A stretch of 64,000 nucleotides of DNA from Roseicella aerolata (lineage in GTDB: Bacteria; Pseudomonadota; Alphaproteobacteria; Acetobacterales; Acetobacteraceae): contig NZ_JAJAQI010000006.1 in NCBI RefSeq assembly GCF_020523605.1, positions 102,764 through 166,763 of the forward strand. Reading direction: 5' to 3'. Numbering within the stretch: position 1 is the stretch's first letter; each line of letters starts with the position of its first letter. Position numbers and translations under genes: made by a program. Shown here one piece after another: positions 10,789-19,582 of this stretch. The notes under the pieces are model-generated. The model searched no databases, had not been told where the DNA came from, and saw nothing but the letters and a program-made list of their open reading frames with translations.

Positions 10789-13127
10789 CCGCCCGCCGCG
10801 CCGTGCAGCAGCGCCCAGACCCGCGGCGGCGTCAGCGGCATCTGCAGCGCCTCCGCCGCCGCCGTTCGCCCGCTCCGCGCCAGCGCATCCGCCACCGCGT
10901 TCACGATCGCCGGCGTCGCGCCGATGGTGCCGAGCTCGCCCACGCCCTTCACGCCGAGCGGGTTGGTCCGGCAGGGCACGGACTGGTCGAGCGCGGTGAC
11001 GTAGCCGGCGATCAGGTCGGCCCGCGGCATGGCGTAGTCCATGAAGCTGGCCGAGAGCGGCTGGCCCGAGTCCGGGTCGTAGATCACCTGCTCGCACAGG
11101 GCCTGGCCGATGCCCTGCAGCGCCCCGCCGGCGATCTGGCCCTCCACGATCAGCGGGTTCACCACCCGCCCGGCGTCGTTGGCCGAGACATAGGAGGCGA
11201 TCTCGACATCGCCGGTCTCGGGGTCGATCTCCACCTCGCAGATATGGCAGCCATTCGGCCAGGTGGGGCCGGAGACGCTGCTGGTGGAATCGATGAAGAT
11301 CCGCCCTTCCGGCTGCTTCGCCGCCAGCTCGAACAGCCCGATGCCGCGGTCCGTGCCCGCCACCTGGATGCGGCCGTTGCGGTACTCCAGGTCCACCGCC
11401 GCCACCTCCAGCGCATCGGCCGCCAGGTCCTTCGCGGTGTCCACCGTCTTGTCGGCGGCGACCTTCACGGCGGAGCCGGCGGTGAAGAGCGAGCGCGAGC
11501 CGGCGCTGCCGAAGCCGCTGCCGCGGTCGCTGTCGCCGAACACCACATTGACCCTCTCGATCGGCACGCCGAAGACATCGACCGCAAGCTGGGCGTAGGA
11601 GGTGGCGATGCCCTGGCCCATGGCCTGGGTGGTCGCGTAGATCTCGATCTCGCCATCCCCCTTCACGGCGACGGTCACGCGCTCCTCGAAAACATTGCCG
11701 CCGGTCCATTCGAGGAAGGTAGCGATCCCCCGCCCGCGGATCTTTCCGCGTGCCTTCGATGCCTCCGCGCGCGCCGCGAAGCCCTGCCAGTCCGCCAGCC
11801 TCAGCCCCTGGTCCATCACCTGCTCGAAGCTGCCGCTGTCATAGGTCTGGCCCATGGCATTGGTGTAGGGCATCTGCGCGGGGCGGATCATGTTGCGCCG
11901 GCGCAGCTCGGCGGGGTCGAGTCCCATCCGGCGCGCCGCCGTGTCCAGCAGCCGCTCGATCAGGTAGATCGCCTCCGGCCGGCCGGCGCCGCGATAGGGA
12001 CCGGTGGGCGCGGTGTTGGTCAGCATCGCGGTGAAGGCGAAGTCCACCGTGGTGATGTCGTAGATGCTGGTGGAGACCCAGGGGCCGATCAGCAATTGGA
12101 TGGCGATGCCCGGGTTGCGCGGATAGGCGCCCATATCCGCCAGCGTGCGCACGCGGAAGCCGAGCACCTTGCCGCCGGCATCCAGCGCCAGCTCTGCCCG
12201 GCTCTCGGTGTCGCGGCCATGCAGGGCCGAGAGGAAGTCATCCAGCCGCGTCGCCGCCCATTTCACCGGTCGCCCGAGCTGCTTCGCGGCGAAGGCGACC
12301 ACCGCATCCTCGGGGTAGAGGCCGGTCTTCATGCCGAAGCCGCCGCCGACATCGCCGACCAGCACCCGCACCTTCTCGGCCGGGATGCCCAGCACCTCCT
12401 TGGCGATGGCGTCGCGCGCGCCCGAGGGCATCTGGCTGCTCATCCGCACGGTGATGCGGTCATCCACCCTGTCATGCTCGGCCAGCACCACGCGCGGCTC
12501 CATCGAGACGGGCGCGAGGCGCTGGTTGACGAGGTCGAGCGAGACGACATGCGCCGCCGCCCTGAAGGCGGCCTCGGTGGCGGCGGCATCGCCGTAGCGC
12601 GTCTCCGCCACGACATTGCCGCCCGCCTGCGGCCAGACCAGCGGGGCACCGGCCGCGGCGGCCGCTTGCAGCCCGATCACGGCGGGCAGCTCCTCATACT
12701 CCACCAGCACCGCCTCGGCGCCGTCGCGCGCCGCGGCCGGGCTTTCGGCGATCACCGCCGCGACGGCCTCACCGACGAAGCGCACATGCCCCTGCGCCAG
12801 GATCGGCCGCGGCGGCGCCGCCAGCGCCGAGCCGTCCGGCCGCTTGAAGGGCAGGGTGACATCCATCGGCTTCACGCCGGCCCTGGCCAGGTCCTCCCCG
12901 GTGATCACCGCCAGCACGCCGGGCAGCGCCAGCGCCGGCGCCGTGTCGATCGAGGCAATCCGCGCATGCGCATGCGGGGCGCGGAGGAAGTGGAGATGCG
13001 TCAGGCCAGCCGGGGCGAAATCGTCGGTGAAGCGGCCGGCACCGGCGAGCAGCGCCCGGTCCTCGATGCGCCGCACCGCCTGGCCGCTGCCGAAGCGGCC
13101 GACACTGGACTCCATGCTGTCTGGCAA
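10785..13127 (-). CDS. Molybdenum hydroxylase large subunit (xanthine/CO dehydrogenase superfamily)
   Basis: 780 residues. The N-terminus (VGRFGSGQAVRRIEDRALLAGAGRFTDD, HLHFLRAPHAHARI) is that of CoxL-like large subunits. The body contains a VGDVGGGFGMKTG loop and TGPYRGAGRPEA cofactor region, and ends with GVKGVGELGTIGATPA, where the Glu (about residue 729) is the family's catalytic base. The start is a TTG at 13127: GGGAGGA lies 7 nt upstream, well placed for TTG and too far from the ATG at 13115. It lacks the CO-dehydrogenase AYxCSFR-type loop as far as I can see, so the substrate is open. The iron-sulphur and FAD subunits are not adjacent. The stop codon lies inside a dispersed repeat. 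Confidence 0.88.
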   Translation of the reverse strand: MPDSMESSVGRFGSGQAVRRIEDRALLAGAGRFTDDFAPAGLTHLHFLRAPHAHARIASIDTAPALALPGVLAVITGEDLARAGVKPMDVTLPFKRPDGSALAAPPRPILAQGHVRFVGEAVAAVIAESPAAARDGAEAVLVEYEELPAVIGLQAAAAAGAPLVWPQAGGNVVAETRYGDAAATEAAFRAAAHVVSLDLVNQRLAPVSMEPRVVLAEHDRVDDRITVRMSSQMPSGARDAIAKEVLGIPAEKVRVLVGDVGGGFGMKTGLYPEDAVVAFAAKQLGRPVKWAATRLDDFLSALHGRDTESRAELALDAGGKVLGFRVRTLADMGAYPRNPGIAIQLLIGPWVSTSIYDITTVDFAFTAMLTNTAPTGPYRGAGRPEAIYLIERLLDTAARRMGLDPAELRRRNMIRPAQMPYTNAMGQTYDSGSFEQVMDQGLRLADWQGFAARAEASKARGKIRGRGIATFLEWTGGNVFEERVTVAVKGDGEIEIYATTQAMGQGIATSYAQLAVDVFGVPIERVNVVFGDSDRGSGFGSAGSRSLFTAGSAVKVAADKTVDTAKDLAADALEVAAVDLEYRNGRIQVAGTDRGIGLFELAAKQPEGRIFIDSTSSVSGPTWPNGCHICEVEIDPETGDVEIASYVSANDAGRVVNPLIVEGQIAGGALQGIGQALCEQVIYDPDSGQPLSASFMDYAMPRADLIAGYVTALDQSVPCRTNPLGVKGVGELGTIGATPAIVNAVADALARSGRTAAAEALQMPLTPPRVWALLHGAAGG

Positions 13128-13368
13128 GGTCGAATCCTCCCGGGGATCGGTCGATGGTCTTGGCTGGTCGGCGTGCCGCCTTCGGACCCCTCCGGCGAAG
13201 CGCGCCGGGCCACGCCTGGCGCTGCCGATGGGCGGCCGCGGCGTGGCCGTGCTGGGCCGAGCCTAGGCGGGCCAGGCCGGCGGCGGCAAGCCGGCGCGGG
13301 GGAGGGGGCTTCATCCCGGCCGCATCCGCAGCCATGCTGCGCGCCCTGCGACGCAACGGACTCCCCGC

Positions 13369-14124
13369 ATGACCGACAGCATCATCGAACAGGCCGCCGA
13401 TCTCCTCGTCGCCATCCGCCGCGGTGCCCCGAAGCTGGCCGGTCTCGGCGCCGCCGCGCCGCGGACCGAGGCCGAGGCCTGGGCGGTGCAGCGGGAGGTG
13501 CTGCGGCGCCTCGGCGCCACAGCGGGCGGCTGGAAATGCGCCGCCCCGCCCGGCAAGCCCGCCTCCGGCGCCATGCTGGACGCCGCCGGGCTGCGCCCCG
13601 CCCCGGCGCGCTGGCCGGTGCCGCCCGGGCAGAAGATCGGCATCGAGACCGAGATCGCCTTCCGCCTCGGCCGCGGCCTGCCGAAGCGCGCCACGCCCTA
13701 CGCGCGGGAGGAGGTGCTGGACGCCGTCGCGGCCGCCTTCCCGGCGATGGAGATGGTGGAGAGCCGCTACCTCGACCCCGCCGCGGTCTCGCCGCTGGAG
13801 GCGATGGCCGACAGCATCGCTCATGCCGGGCTGGTGCTGGGCGCGGATGTGCCGGGCTGGCGTGGCATGGACCTCGCCGGCCTCACCGTGCGGCAGACCT
13901 GCGGCGGGGCGGTGCAGGTGGAGAAGGTGGGCGGCAACCCCTCGGGCGATCCGGTCACGCCGCTGGTCTGGCTGGCCAACCACCTGCCGACGCTCGGCCT
14001 CCAGTTGGAAGCGGGGCAGGTGGTCACCACCGGCAGCTGCACCGGCCTGCTCTGGGTGGATGGCGGGCAGCGCGTGACCGGCGGCTTCGCCGGCTTCGGC
14101 GAGGTGGTGGTCGATCTTGACTGA
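13369..14124 (+). CDS. 2-keto-4-pentenoate hydratase-like protein
   Basis: 251 residues, the usual length of the hydratase/decarboxylase family. It begins with a helical segment (IIEQAADLLVAIRRGAPKLAG). The core has EIAFRLGRGLP, an acidic metal-binding region (EMVESRYLD) and the C-terminal VVTTGSCTGLLWV motif typical of MhpD-like enzymes. These enzymes hydrate 2-hydroxy-dienoates in meta-cleavage pathways, or decarboxylate 4-oxalocrotonate. It diverges from the hydroxylase gene across 241 bp and is followed by an anion-type carrier, fitting a small catabolic module. No ring-cleavage gene is present nearby, so the pathway is unassigned. Confidence 0.8.
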   Translation: MTDSIIEQAADLLVAIRRGAPKLAGLGAAAPRTEAEAWAVQREVLRRLGATAGGWKCAAPPGKPASGAMLDAAGLRPAPARWPVPPGQKIGIETEIAFRLGRGLPKRATPYAREEVLDAVAAAFPAMEMVESRYLDPAAVSPLEAMADSIAHAGLVLGADVPGWRGMDLAGLTVRQTCGGAVQVEKVGGNPSGDPVTPLVWLANHLPTLGLQLEAGQVVTTGSCTGLLWVDGGQRVTGGFAGFGEVVVDLD

Positions 14125-14261
14125 GCACGGCAGGGACAGGGGCGCCCGGCCGGCGCCCCGGAGCCTTGTTCCCGCCCGCCCGGCCGGTGCCGGCGGGGTG
14201 CCTTGCCGGAGGCCGGCATCGCCTCGCCCGGAGAATGCCGGCCCGACCGTCGGAGGGGCCG

Positions 14262-15545
14262 ATGTCCCGGGGCCTTGACCCGGCCCGCGCGGCCAATGGC
14301 GGCCCCACGGCCGGCGACACATCGCCCCACGCAACCGGAGCGGCCCCGCCTGCCGCCGCCGCGGTGCCGCCGCGCCGGCGCGTGCTCCTGGCGCTGGCCG
14401 CCGTGGTGGCGCTGAACCTGCCGCTCGGCACCGTCTATGCCTTCAGCGTCTTCATCCGGCCGCTGGAGGCGGTGCTCGCCGTCAGCCGGGCCGAGCTCTC
14501 CTTCGTCTTCGGCCTGGCGCTCGTCGCTTTCACCCTGGGGATGAACCTCGCGCCGCTGTTCGCCCGCATGGCCTCGGCCCCGGTGCTGATCGCGGGCAGC
14601 ACGGCGGTCACCGTGCTCGGCATGGCGCTGGCCGCGACCGCGCCGGGCATCGTGCAGCTCACCCTGGGCTACGGCCTGCTGTTCGGGCTCGGCGGCGGCG
14701 TCGCCTATGTCGTGCTGCTGCAGGGCGTGAACCTGATGCTGGGCAGCGCAAGGCGCGGGCTGGCCAATGGCTTCATCGTCAGCCTCTACCCGGCCGGCGC
14801 CATGATCGGCGCGCCGCTCTTCGGCTGGGCGCTGGCGCAATGGGGGCTGCGGCCGACGCTGGGCGGGCTCGCCGGCACGCTCGCGGCGGCGGGCCTGGTC
14901 TCCGCCCTCCTGGCGGCGGCGGCCGGCATGCGCATGGCGCCGCCCGCGGGCAGCCCGGCAGGGCCGCCGCCGGAGCGGCAAGCCTCGATCTTCTGGCGGC
15001 TCTGGCTGATCTTCTTCCTGGCCGCCGCGGCCGGGCTCACCGTGCTCGGCCAGGCGGCGGGCATGGTGGAGGCCTATGGTGGCACCACGGCGCTGGCCCT
15101 CTCGGCCACCACCGCCATCACCGGCTTCGTCGCGGCGGCGCGGATCGGCGGCGGCTGGCTGGCGGACCGCTTCCCGGCGCCGCTCGTCCTGGCCGGGGCG
15201 CATGTGCTGGCCCTCGCCGGGGATGCGCTGCTGCTGCTGTTCCCCGGGCCGCTGGTGGCGGTGGCGACGCTCGGGATGATCGGTATGGGCTACGGGCTGG
15301 TCAGCGGCAGCACCGCGGCGGCGATCGGGATCTACTGGGGCGCCACCCAATATGGCCGGATCGCCGGGCGGCTCTATGCCGCCTGGTGCGTGGCGGCGAT
15401 CACCCTGCCGGTCGTCGCCGGCCGGCTGTTCGACCTGACCGGCGGCTACACGGCGACGGTGATGATCGCGCTGGCCGGCAACCTGCTGGGCGTCGCCATC
15501 GCCGCCAGCCTGCCGCGGCGGCCCGTGGTGGTGGCCGTGGCCTGA
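14262..15545 (+). CDS. MFS carrier, oxalate/formate antiporter (OFA) type
   Basis: 427 residues from the ATG at 14262, chosen because CGGAGGGG lies just upstream. A longer reading from 14166 would add an unlikely 32-residue Pro/Arg-rich extension. A hydrophilic N-terminus (about 35 residues) precedes 12 predicted membrane helices. LNLPLGTVYAFSVFIRPLEA at the first helix is typical of OFA-family carriers, and the cytosolic loop (MRMAPPAGSPAGPPPERQ) separates two six-helix halves. The family exchanges small organic anions. It sits downstream of the hydratase gene in the same direction, suggesting uptake or export of a carboxylate; substrate unknown. Confidence 0.85.
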   Translation: MSRGLDPARAANGGPTAGDTSPHATGAAPPAAAAVPPRRRVLLALAAVVALNLPLGTVYAFSVFIRPLEAVLAVSRAELSFVFGLALVAFTLGMNLAPLFARMASAPVLIAGSTAVTVLGMALAATAPGIVQLTLGYGLLFGLGGGVAYVVLLQGVNLMLGSARRGLANGFIVSLYPAGAMIGAPLFGWALAQWGLRPTLGGLAGTLAAAGLVSALLAAAAGMRMAPPAGSPAGPPPERQASIFWRLWLIFFLAAAAGLTVLGQAAGMVEAYGGTTALALSATTAITGFVAAARIGGGWLADRFPAPLVLAGAHVLALAGDALLLLFPGPLVAVATLGMIGMGYGLVSGSTAAAIGIYWGATQYGRIAGRLYAAWCVAAITLPVVAGRLFDLTGGYTATVMIALAGNLLGVAIAASLPRRPVVVAVA

Positions 15546-15651
15546 GCGGCGGAGGCGCCGCGGGGTGGTCCGCCGGGTATCCCCCGACCCGGCGCCCGCT
15601 GCCCGGCCGGGGCCTGTGCCGCCAGGGCGGCTGCCGTCGTGCCGCGGACCG

Positions 15652-15975
15652 TCACCCGCCGGCCGGGAACTCGCCGGCCACTTCCAGGAGGTCGCGCGTC
15701 CGGATCACCCGGTTCTCCCAGACGCGGTCGAATTCGGCGACGAGGTCCTTCAGCGCGGGCGAGGCGAGCACCGCCTCCGCCCGCGCCGCATCGGCGAATT
15801 CGTAGAAGGCGATGTGCACGGAGGGGTCGGTGCGGCTCCAGCAGCGCCAGGCGCGCTTCGTCTCGAAGGCGCGGGCGGCGTCGGGCAGGTGCTCCGCCTC
15901 GTACCAGCGGTCGAAGCGCGGCCGGTCGGCCGCTTCCGCCACCACCGCACGCACCATGAGATAGGCTTTTGCCAT
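15652..15975 (-). CDS. Small dimeric alpha/beta-barrel-type protein
   Basis: 107 residues, no signal peptide. The pattern MAKAYLMVRAVV..RPRFDRWYEAEHLPDAARAF...HIAFYEFAD looks like a ferredoxin-like (ABM/EthD-like) fold, a group that includes small monooxygenases and stress proteins. The conserved-looking WYxxEHLP segment (about residues 25-32) is typical of EthD/DUF-type members. GGGAGGGAG upstream of the ATG is a strong ribosome binding site. It stands alone between convergent and divergent neighbours. The fold is likely; no activity can be named. Confidence 0.7.
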   Translation of the reverse strand: MAKAYLMVRAVVAEAADRPRFDRWYEAEHLPDAARAFETKRAWRCWSRTDPSVHIAFYEFADAARAEAVLASPALKDLVAEFDRVWENRVIRTRDLLEVAGEFPAGG

Positions 15976-16215
15976 GTCCGTTCTCCCTCCCTCGGGTCCG
16001 TCCGGCCGCGGCGGCCGCCGGACCCGCCTGCGATCCGATCTGGGCGCGGTGGGACGGCATTGCGAGGGCAGCGGCCCGGCCCCCCTGGCGGCCGGGTGGG
16101 CTGGTGGCCCGAAGCGTCCCCGGCCGGCGCCGCGGCAGGTGAAGCCGGCCCGCCCCCTCGACGTTCCGCCGCATGTGCCCCAGCTTCAGCCTCACGCCCT
16201 CAGGGAGGACCCCGC

Positions 16216-17211
16216 ATGCAGCGCCGCAGCCTCTTCGCCCTTGCCGGCGCGGCCCTCGCCGCGTCTGCGGCCCGCGCCACCGCCCCCGTCCCGCCCGGCT
16301 ACCGCGTCACCTGGTTCGATGCTGCGGCACCCGGCGGTGGCCGCGTCGGCGCCCGCGACATCACGGCGGCGGGCGACGGCAGCTTCTGGTTCTGCGGCCA
16401 GCGCAACGGCACGCTGAACCGGCTGGACCCGCGCGACGGCAGCATCCGCGTGGTCCCGCTCGGCCAGGGCGCGGCGCCGCATGGCGTCATCCGCGGGCCG
16501 GACGGCGCGGCCTGGGTGACGGAGGGCGGCCAGAACGCCATCGCCCGCGTCGATCCCGCCGACCACAAGGTCCGGCTCTGGCCGCTGCCGGAGCGCTTCG
16601 CCAATGCCAACCTCAATACCGGCGTCTTCGATGCGCGCGGCACCTACTGGTTAACCGGCCAGAACGGCATCTATGGCCGCTTCGATCCCGGGGCCGAGCG
16701 GATGGAGGTCTGGGAGGCGCCGCGCGGCCGCGGCCCCTATGGCATCACCCGCACGCCGCAGGGCACGCTCTGGTATGTCTCGCTCGCCGGCAACCACCTG
16801 GCGCAGATCGAGGACCCGGAGACCGGCCGCGTCCGGATCGTGGAGCCGCCAACGCCGAACCAGGGCGCCCGCCGCGTCTGGTCCGACAGCGCCGGCCGGC
16901 TCTGGATCAGCGAGTGGAACAGCGGCAATGTCTCCCTGCACGATCCGCGCGACGGGTCCTGGAAGGTCTGGAAACTGCCGGGGCAGCGGCCGCGCGCCTA
17001 TTCCGTCTGGGTCGATCCCTCCGACAAGGTCTGGCTGACCGATTTCGCGGCCAATGCGATCCTGCGGTTCGACCCGCAGACGGAGGAGTTCCTCGGCTTC
17101 CCCTCGGACCGTCCGGGCGCGAATGTCCGGCAGATGGATGGCGTCGCCGGCGAGGCCTGGGGCGGCGAGAGCGGCACGGACCGCATCATCCGCATCCAGT
17201 ACGGGCTGTGA
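16216..17211 (+). CDS. Exported Vgb-like (streptogramin lyase-type) beta-propeller protein
   Basis: 331 residues from the ATG at 16216, preceded by GGGAGGA. A Tat-like signal (MQRRSLFALAGAALAASAARA) is followed by repeated blade motifs: GSFWFCGQRNGTLNRLDP, GAAWVTEGGQNAIARVDP, GTYWLTGQNGIYGRFDP, GRLWISEWNSGNVSLHDP, KVWLTDFAANAILRFDP. These make a six- or seven-bladed propeller of the SMP-30/Vgb superfamily. Virginiamycin B lyase is a cytosolic relative; an exported version beside a cytochrome c gene (34 bp downstream) suggests a different, periplasmic role. A drug-resistance function should not be assumed. Substrate unknown. Confidence 0.8.
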   Translation: MQRRSLFALAGAALAASAARATAPVPPGYRVTWFDAAAPGGGRVGARDITAAGDGSFWFCGQRNGTLNRLDPRDGSIRVVPLGQGAAPHGVIRGPDGAAWVTEGGQNAIARVDPADHKVRLWPLPERFANANLNTGVFDARGTYWLTGQNGIYGRFDPGAERMEVWEAPRGRGPYGITRTPQGTLWYVSLAGNHLAQIEDPETGRVRIVEPPTPNQGARRVWSDSAGRLWISEWNSGNVSLHDPRDGSWKVWKLPGQRPRAYSVWVDPSDKVWLTDFAANAILRFDPQTEEFLGFPSDRPGANVRQMDGVAGEAWGGESGTDRIIRIQYGL

Positions 17212-17245
17212 TGCCGGGGCGCGCGCATCCTCCCCGCCGGGCCGC

Positions 17246-17626
17246 ATGAGGTCCGCCGCCCTCGCCTGGCTGCTGGCCGCGCTGCTGCCCGGTCTCGCCA
17301 TGGCGGCCGAGGGGCGGCAGGTGTTCGAGCGGCGTTGCGCCTCCTGCCACGCAGCGGCGGCCGGGGGGCCGGCCGGGGCGGGGCCGAACCTCGCCGGCCT
17401 GATCGGCCGGCGCGTCGCCGGCGACCCGGAATTCGACTACTCGCCCGCGCTGCTCGCGGCAGGCGAGGCCGGGCAGGCCTGGGATGCCGCCCTGCTCGAT
17501 CGCTTCCTGGCCGACCCGGAGGAGATGTTCCCCGGCCTCTGGATGGGCGCGAACGGGCTGCCGGGCGCGGCGGACCGCGCCGCGGTGGTGGCCTTCCTGG
17601 CGGCGATGCGTCCGCATTCCGATTGA
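17246..17626 (+). CDS. Class I cytochrome c, periplasmic
   Basis: 126 residues. A signal peptide (MRSAALAWLLAALLPGLAMA) is followed by VFERRCASCH, the haem c attachment site (CxxCH at about residues 31-35). PNLAGLIGRRVAGDPEFDYSPAL is typical of small soluble cytochromes c, and the Met in FPGLWMGAN (about residue 98) is the likely sixth ligand. It starts 34 bp after the propeller gene and is probably co-transcribed. It could take electrons from a periplasmic oxidoreductase; whether the propeller protein is that partner is speculation. Confidence 0.88.
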   Translation: MRSAALAWLLAALLPGLAMAAEGRQVFERRCASCHAAAAGGPAGAGPNLAGLIGRRVAGDPEFDYSPALLAAGEAGQAWDAALLDRFLADPEEMFPGLWMGANGLPGAADRAAVVAFLAAMRPHSD

Positions 17627-17707
17627 CGCCCCGCGCGCCGGCCCGGCAGGCTGCCGGCAAGGAAGCCCGGCCGCATCCCAGGACGGCCGGCCCGGGGAGG
17701 ACAAGCC

Positions 17708-18673
17708 ATGCACCGCAGAGGCCTGCTGGGCGCCCTCGCGCTCTCGGCGCCCGCCATCCGCGCCGCCGCCGCACAAGGGGCCGATCGCTGGCCGAACCGC
17801 GAGATCCAGCTCGTCACCGGCTTCGGCCCGGGCGGCGGCACCGATCTCGTCGCGCGCGCGGTCGCGGCGCATATGGAGAAGTCGCTCGGCGTCCCGGTCG
17901 TCGTGCGCAACACGCCGGGCGCGGGCGGCACGCTCGGCCCGACGCGCATCGCCCAGTCCAGGCCGGATGGCTACACCTTCGGCCTGGTGGGCTTCTCTGC
18001 GCTGGTGGTGGCGCCGCTGACCATGGACGTGCCCTACAAGCCTTGGGAGAGCTTCGACTTCCTCGGCATCACCTCGGAACTGCGGATCGGCATGCCGGTC
18101 GGCCCTTCCCTGCCGCAGGTCCGCACGCTCGCCGATTTGATTGCCGAGGGGCGGAGGCGCCCGCTCACCGTCGCCAGCACCAATCCCGGCTCCGCCGTCA
18201 GCTTCTTCGACCTGGCGCGGATGACCGGCATGCAACTGACCTATGTGCAGATCAGCAGCATCACCGAGGCGGCGAGCCAGGTCGCGGGCGGGCATATCGA
18301 CAGCTACACCGGCACCTCGGAGATGATCGGGCTGGTGAAGGGCGACAAGCTGCGCATGCTGGCCAGCGCCAGCATCGACCGCTGGCCGGAATTCCCCGAG
18401 GTGCCGACGCTGATCGAGCAGGGCTACGAGTCGGCGACGCGCCAGCTCATCATCTGGGCGGGGCCGGCCGGCCTGCCGCCCGCCATCCGGGACCGGCTGG
18501 AAGGGGCGCTGATGGCCGCGGCGCGCGACCCGGAGGTTCTGGCGCGGCAGCAGGCGGCGAGCATCGCGCCGCGGCCGGTGGGCCGGGTTGAGGCGATGAA
18601 GCTGATGCAGGAGGTGCGGCCGGGCGTCGAGGCGGCGCTGGATGCCTCCGGCATGGTGCGCAAGCGCGGCTGA
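17708..18673 (+). CDS. Bug/TctC-type solute-binding protein
   Basis: 321 residues with a Tat-like signal (MHRRGLLGALALSAPAIRAAAA). The family signature follows: WPNREIQLVTGFGPGGGTDLVARAVAAHM, then VVVRNTPGAGGTLGPTRIAQ. GGGGAGGAC upstream is a strong ribosome binding site. It lies 81 bp after the cytochrome gene in the same direction. By family it binds a small, usually carboxylated, ligand in the periplasm; no TTT permease genes accompany it. Confidence 0.87.
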   Translation: MHRRGLLGALALSAPAIRAAAAQGADRWPNREIQLVTGFGPGGGTDLVARAVAAHMEKSLGVPVVVRNTPGAGGTLGPTRIAQSRPDGYTFGLVGFSALVVAPLTMDVPYKPWESFDFLGITSELRIGMPVGPSLPQVRTLADLIAEGRRRPLTVASTNPGSAVSFFDLARMTGMQLTYVQISSITEAASQVAGGHIDSYTGTSEMIGLVKGDKLRMLASASIDRWPEFPEVPTLIEQGYESATRQLIIWAGPAGLPPAIRDRLEGALMAAARDPEVLARQQAASIAPRPVGRVEAMKLMQEVRPGVEAALDASGMVRKRG

Positions 18674-18680
18674 ACCCGCG

Positions 18681-18965
18681 CTACGCCCCGGGCCGGGCGG
18701 GCGCGGCCAGCGCCAGCAGCAGGGCGCGGCCCGGCCGCGCCGGCCTGTCCGGCACCGCGGCCGCGATCATGGCCGCCTGCTCCTGCGCCAGCACGCGCGG
18801 CAGGCCCGGCCGCAACACCACGAGATAGGCCACCAGCTCGGCCAACGCCGCCTCCGCATCGCAGCCGCTGGCGAGCAGGCGGCGATAGCGCCGCGCTGCG
18901 CCGCGAAGATGCGGGGCGAACTCCGGCGACGGCCCGCCAGGGGGCGGTAAGGGGGCATCGGGCAT
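18681..18965 (-). CDS. Hypothetical helical protein
   Basis: 94 residues from the ATG at 18965 (a longer reading from 19055 is possible but begins with unlikely Cys/Arg-rich sequence). It is soluble, helical and Ala/Arg/Leu-rich (FAPHLRGAARRYRRLLASGCDAEAALAELVAYLVVLRP). I recognise no family. It converges with the Bug gene, with only 7 bp between the stop codons. The weak GAGG before the ATG leaves doubt about the start and the gene itself. Confidence 0.5.
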   Translation of the reverse strand: MPDAPLPPPGGPSPEFAPHLRGAARRYRRLLASGCDAEAALAELVAYLVVLRPGLPRVLAQEQAAMIAAAVPDRPARPGRALLLALAAPARPGA

Positions 18966-19351
18966 GCCTCTGACTAGAACATAAGATGAACAAACTGGCC
19001 AGCAGAACTCATGCCGGGGAGGGCACGCCGTGCGCCGGCCGTCATTGCGCGACAATGAATCGTGGAAAATAGGATTTCACGAAAATGCCGCTTGACGCAA
19101 TACGAACCATGATCGCTAAATAACCTCGCCGCCGACGCATTCCGCGTTGGCGCCGCGGGATTTGATGGATGCAGCTTGCACCGCGATACCAAGCGCTAAA
19201 GCGCCACCGCCGTGATCACGGGCCCTGCATGGCCCGCCATCCCGGCGCGCGCTGTCGGCGCTGACCCACCGGGCGCCCGGCGCCCGCACCCCCAGCCCTT
19301 CAGACCCGGGCCGCGGAGCATTCCCCTGCCTCGTGGCCGGCAGGATTCCCC
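18966..19351. other. AT-richer intergenic stretch with promoter-like signals
   Basis: A 386-bp gap whose middle (about 18970-19130) is clearly less GC-rich than its surroundings. It holds the operator-like repeats and promoter described at 19043-19121. The part from 19130 to 19351 is GC-rich and would be a long leader for the gene at 19352. I see no gene in it; an ORF on the minus strand (18974-19192) has unlike codon use and no ribosome binding site. Confidence 0.5.
19043..19121 (+). promoter_or_regulatory. Sigma-70-type promoter with two operator-like inverted repeats
   Basis: TTGACG (19092-19097) is followed at 17-18 bp by GCTAAA/CTAAAT (19115-19121), one of the best promoter matches in the window. 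Just upstream are CATTG-N5-CATTG's complement (CATTGCGCGACAATG, 19043-19057) and an imperfect palindrome TCGTGGAAA...TTTCACGA (19060-19082). It points towards the three overlapping genes beginning at 19352. Which regulator binds is unknown. Confidence 0.5.
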
Positions 19352-19582
19352 ATGCACACCTCCCGCCCCATCGAGGTGGAGGGACGCTTCCTCGGCGTCG
19401 CCGTCACCCAGGCCACCGATCACCTTGATTCGGTCTGGCGCTTCATCGCCACCGACCCCGCCGCCCGCGATCTGGACGGCATCACCTTCCCGAGCCCGGC
19501 CGAGGCCCGGCGTGCCGCCGGCCAGGTCGTGCAGCGCGACCGCCGCCCTGCCGGCCCGCAAGGACCGGCGGAGTGGCGATGA
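19352..19582 (+). CDS. Small conserved-looking soluble protein
   Basis: 76 residues: a short N-terminus, then IEVEGRFLGVAVTQATDHLDSVWRFIATDPAARDLDGITFPSPAEARRAA. The pattern (GRFxGVAV...WRFIAxDPxxxDLDG..FPSxAExRR) has the alternation of a small alpha/beta domain and is not what a random high-GC frame looks like. I do not know a function for it. It overlaps the next tiny gene by 4 bp (ATGA), which in turn overlaps a Bug gene, so the three are probably translated together. Confidence 0.6.
   Translation: MHTSRPIEVEGRFLGVAVTQATDHLDSVWRFIATDPAARDLDGITFPSPAEARRAAGQVVQRDRRPAGPQGPAEWR

Noticed and set aside
16216..17211. Streptogramin-resistance lyase (vgb)
   Set aside because: Only the propeller fold is supported; the protein is exported and sits with a cytochrome c, so a resistance function is not justified.
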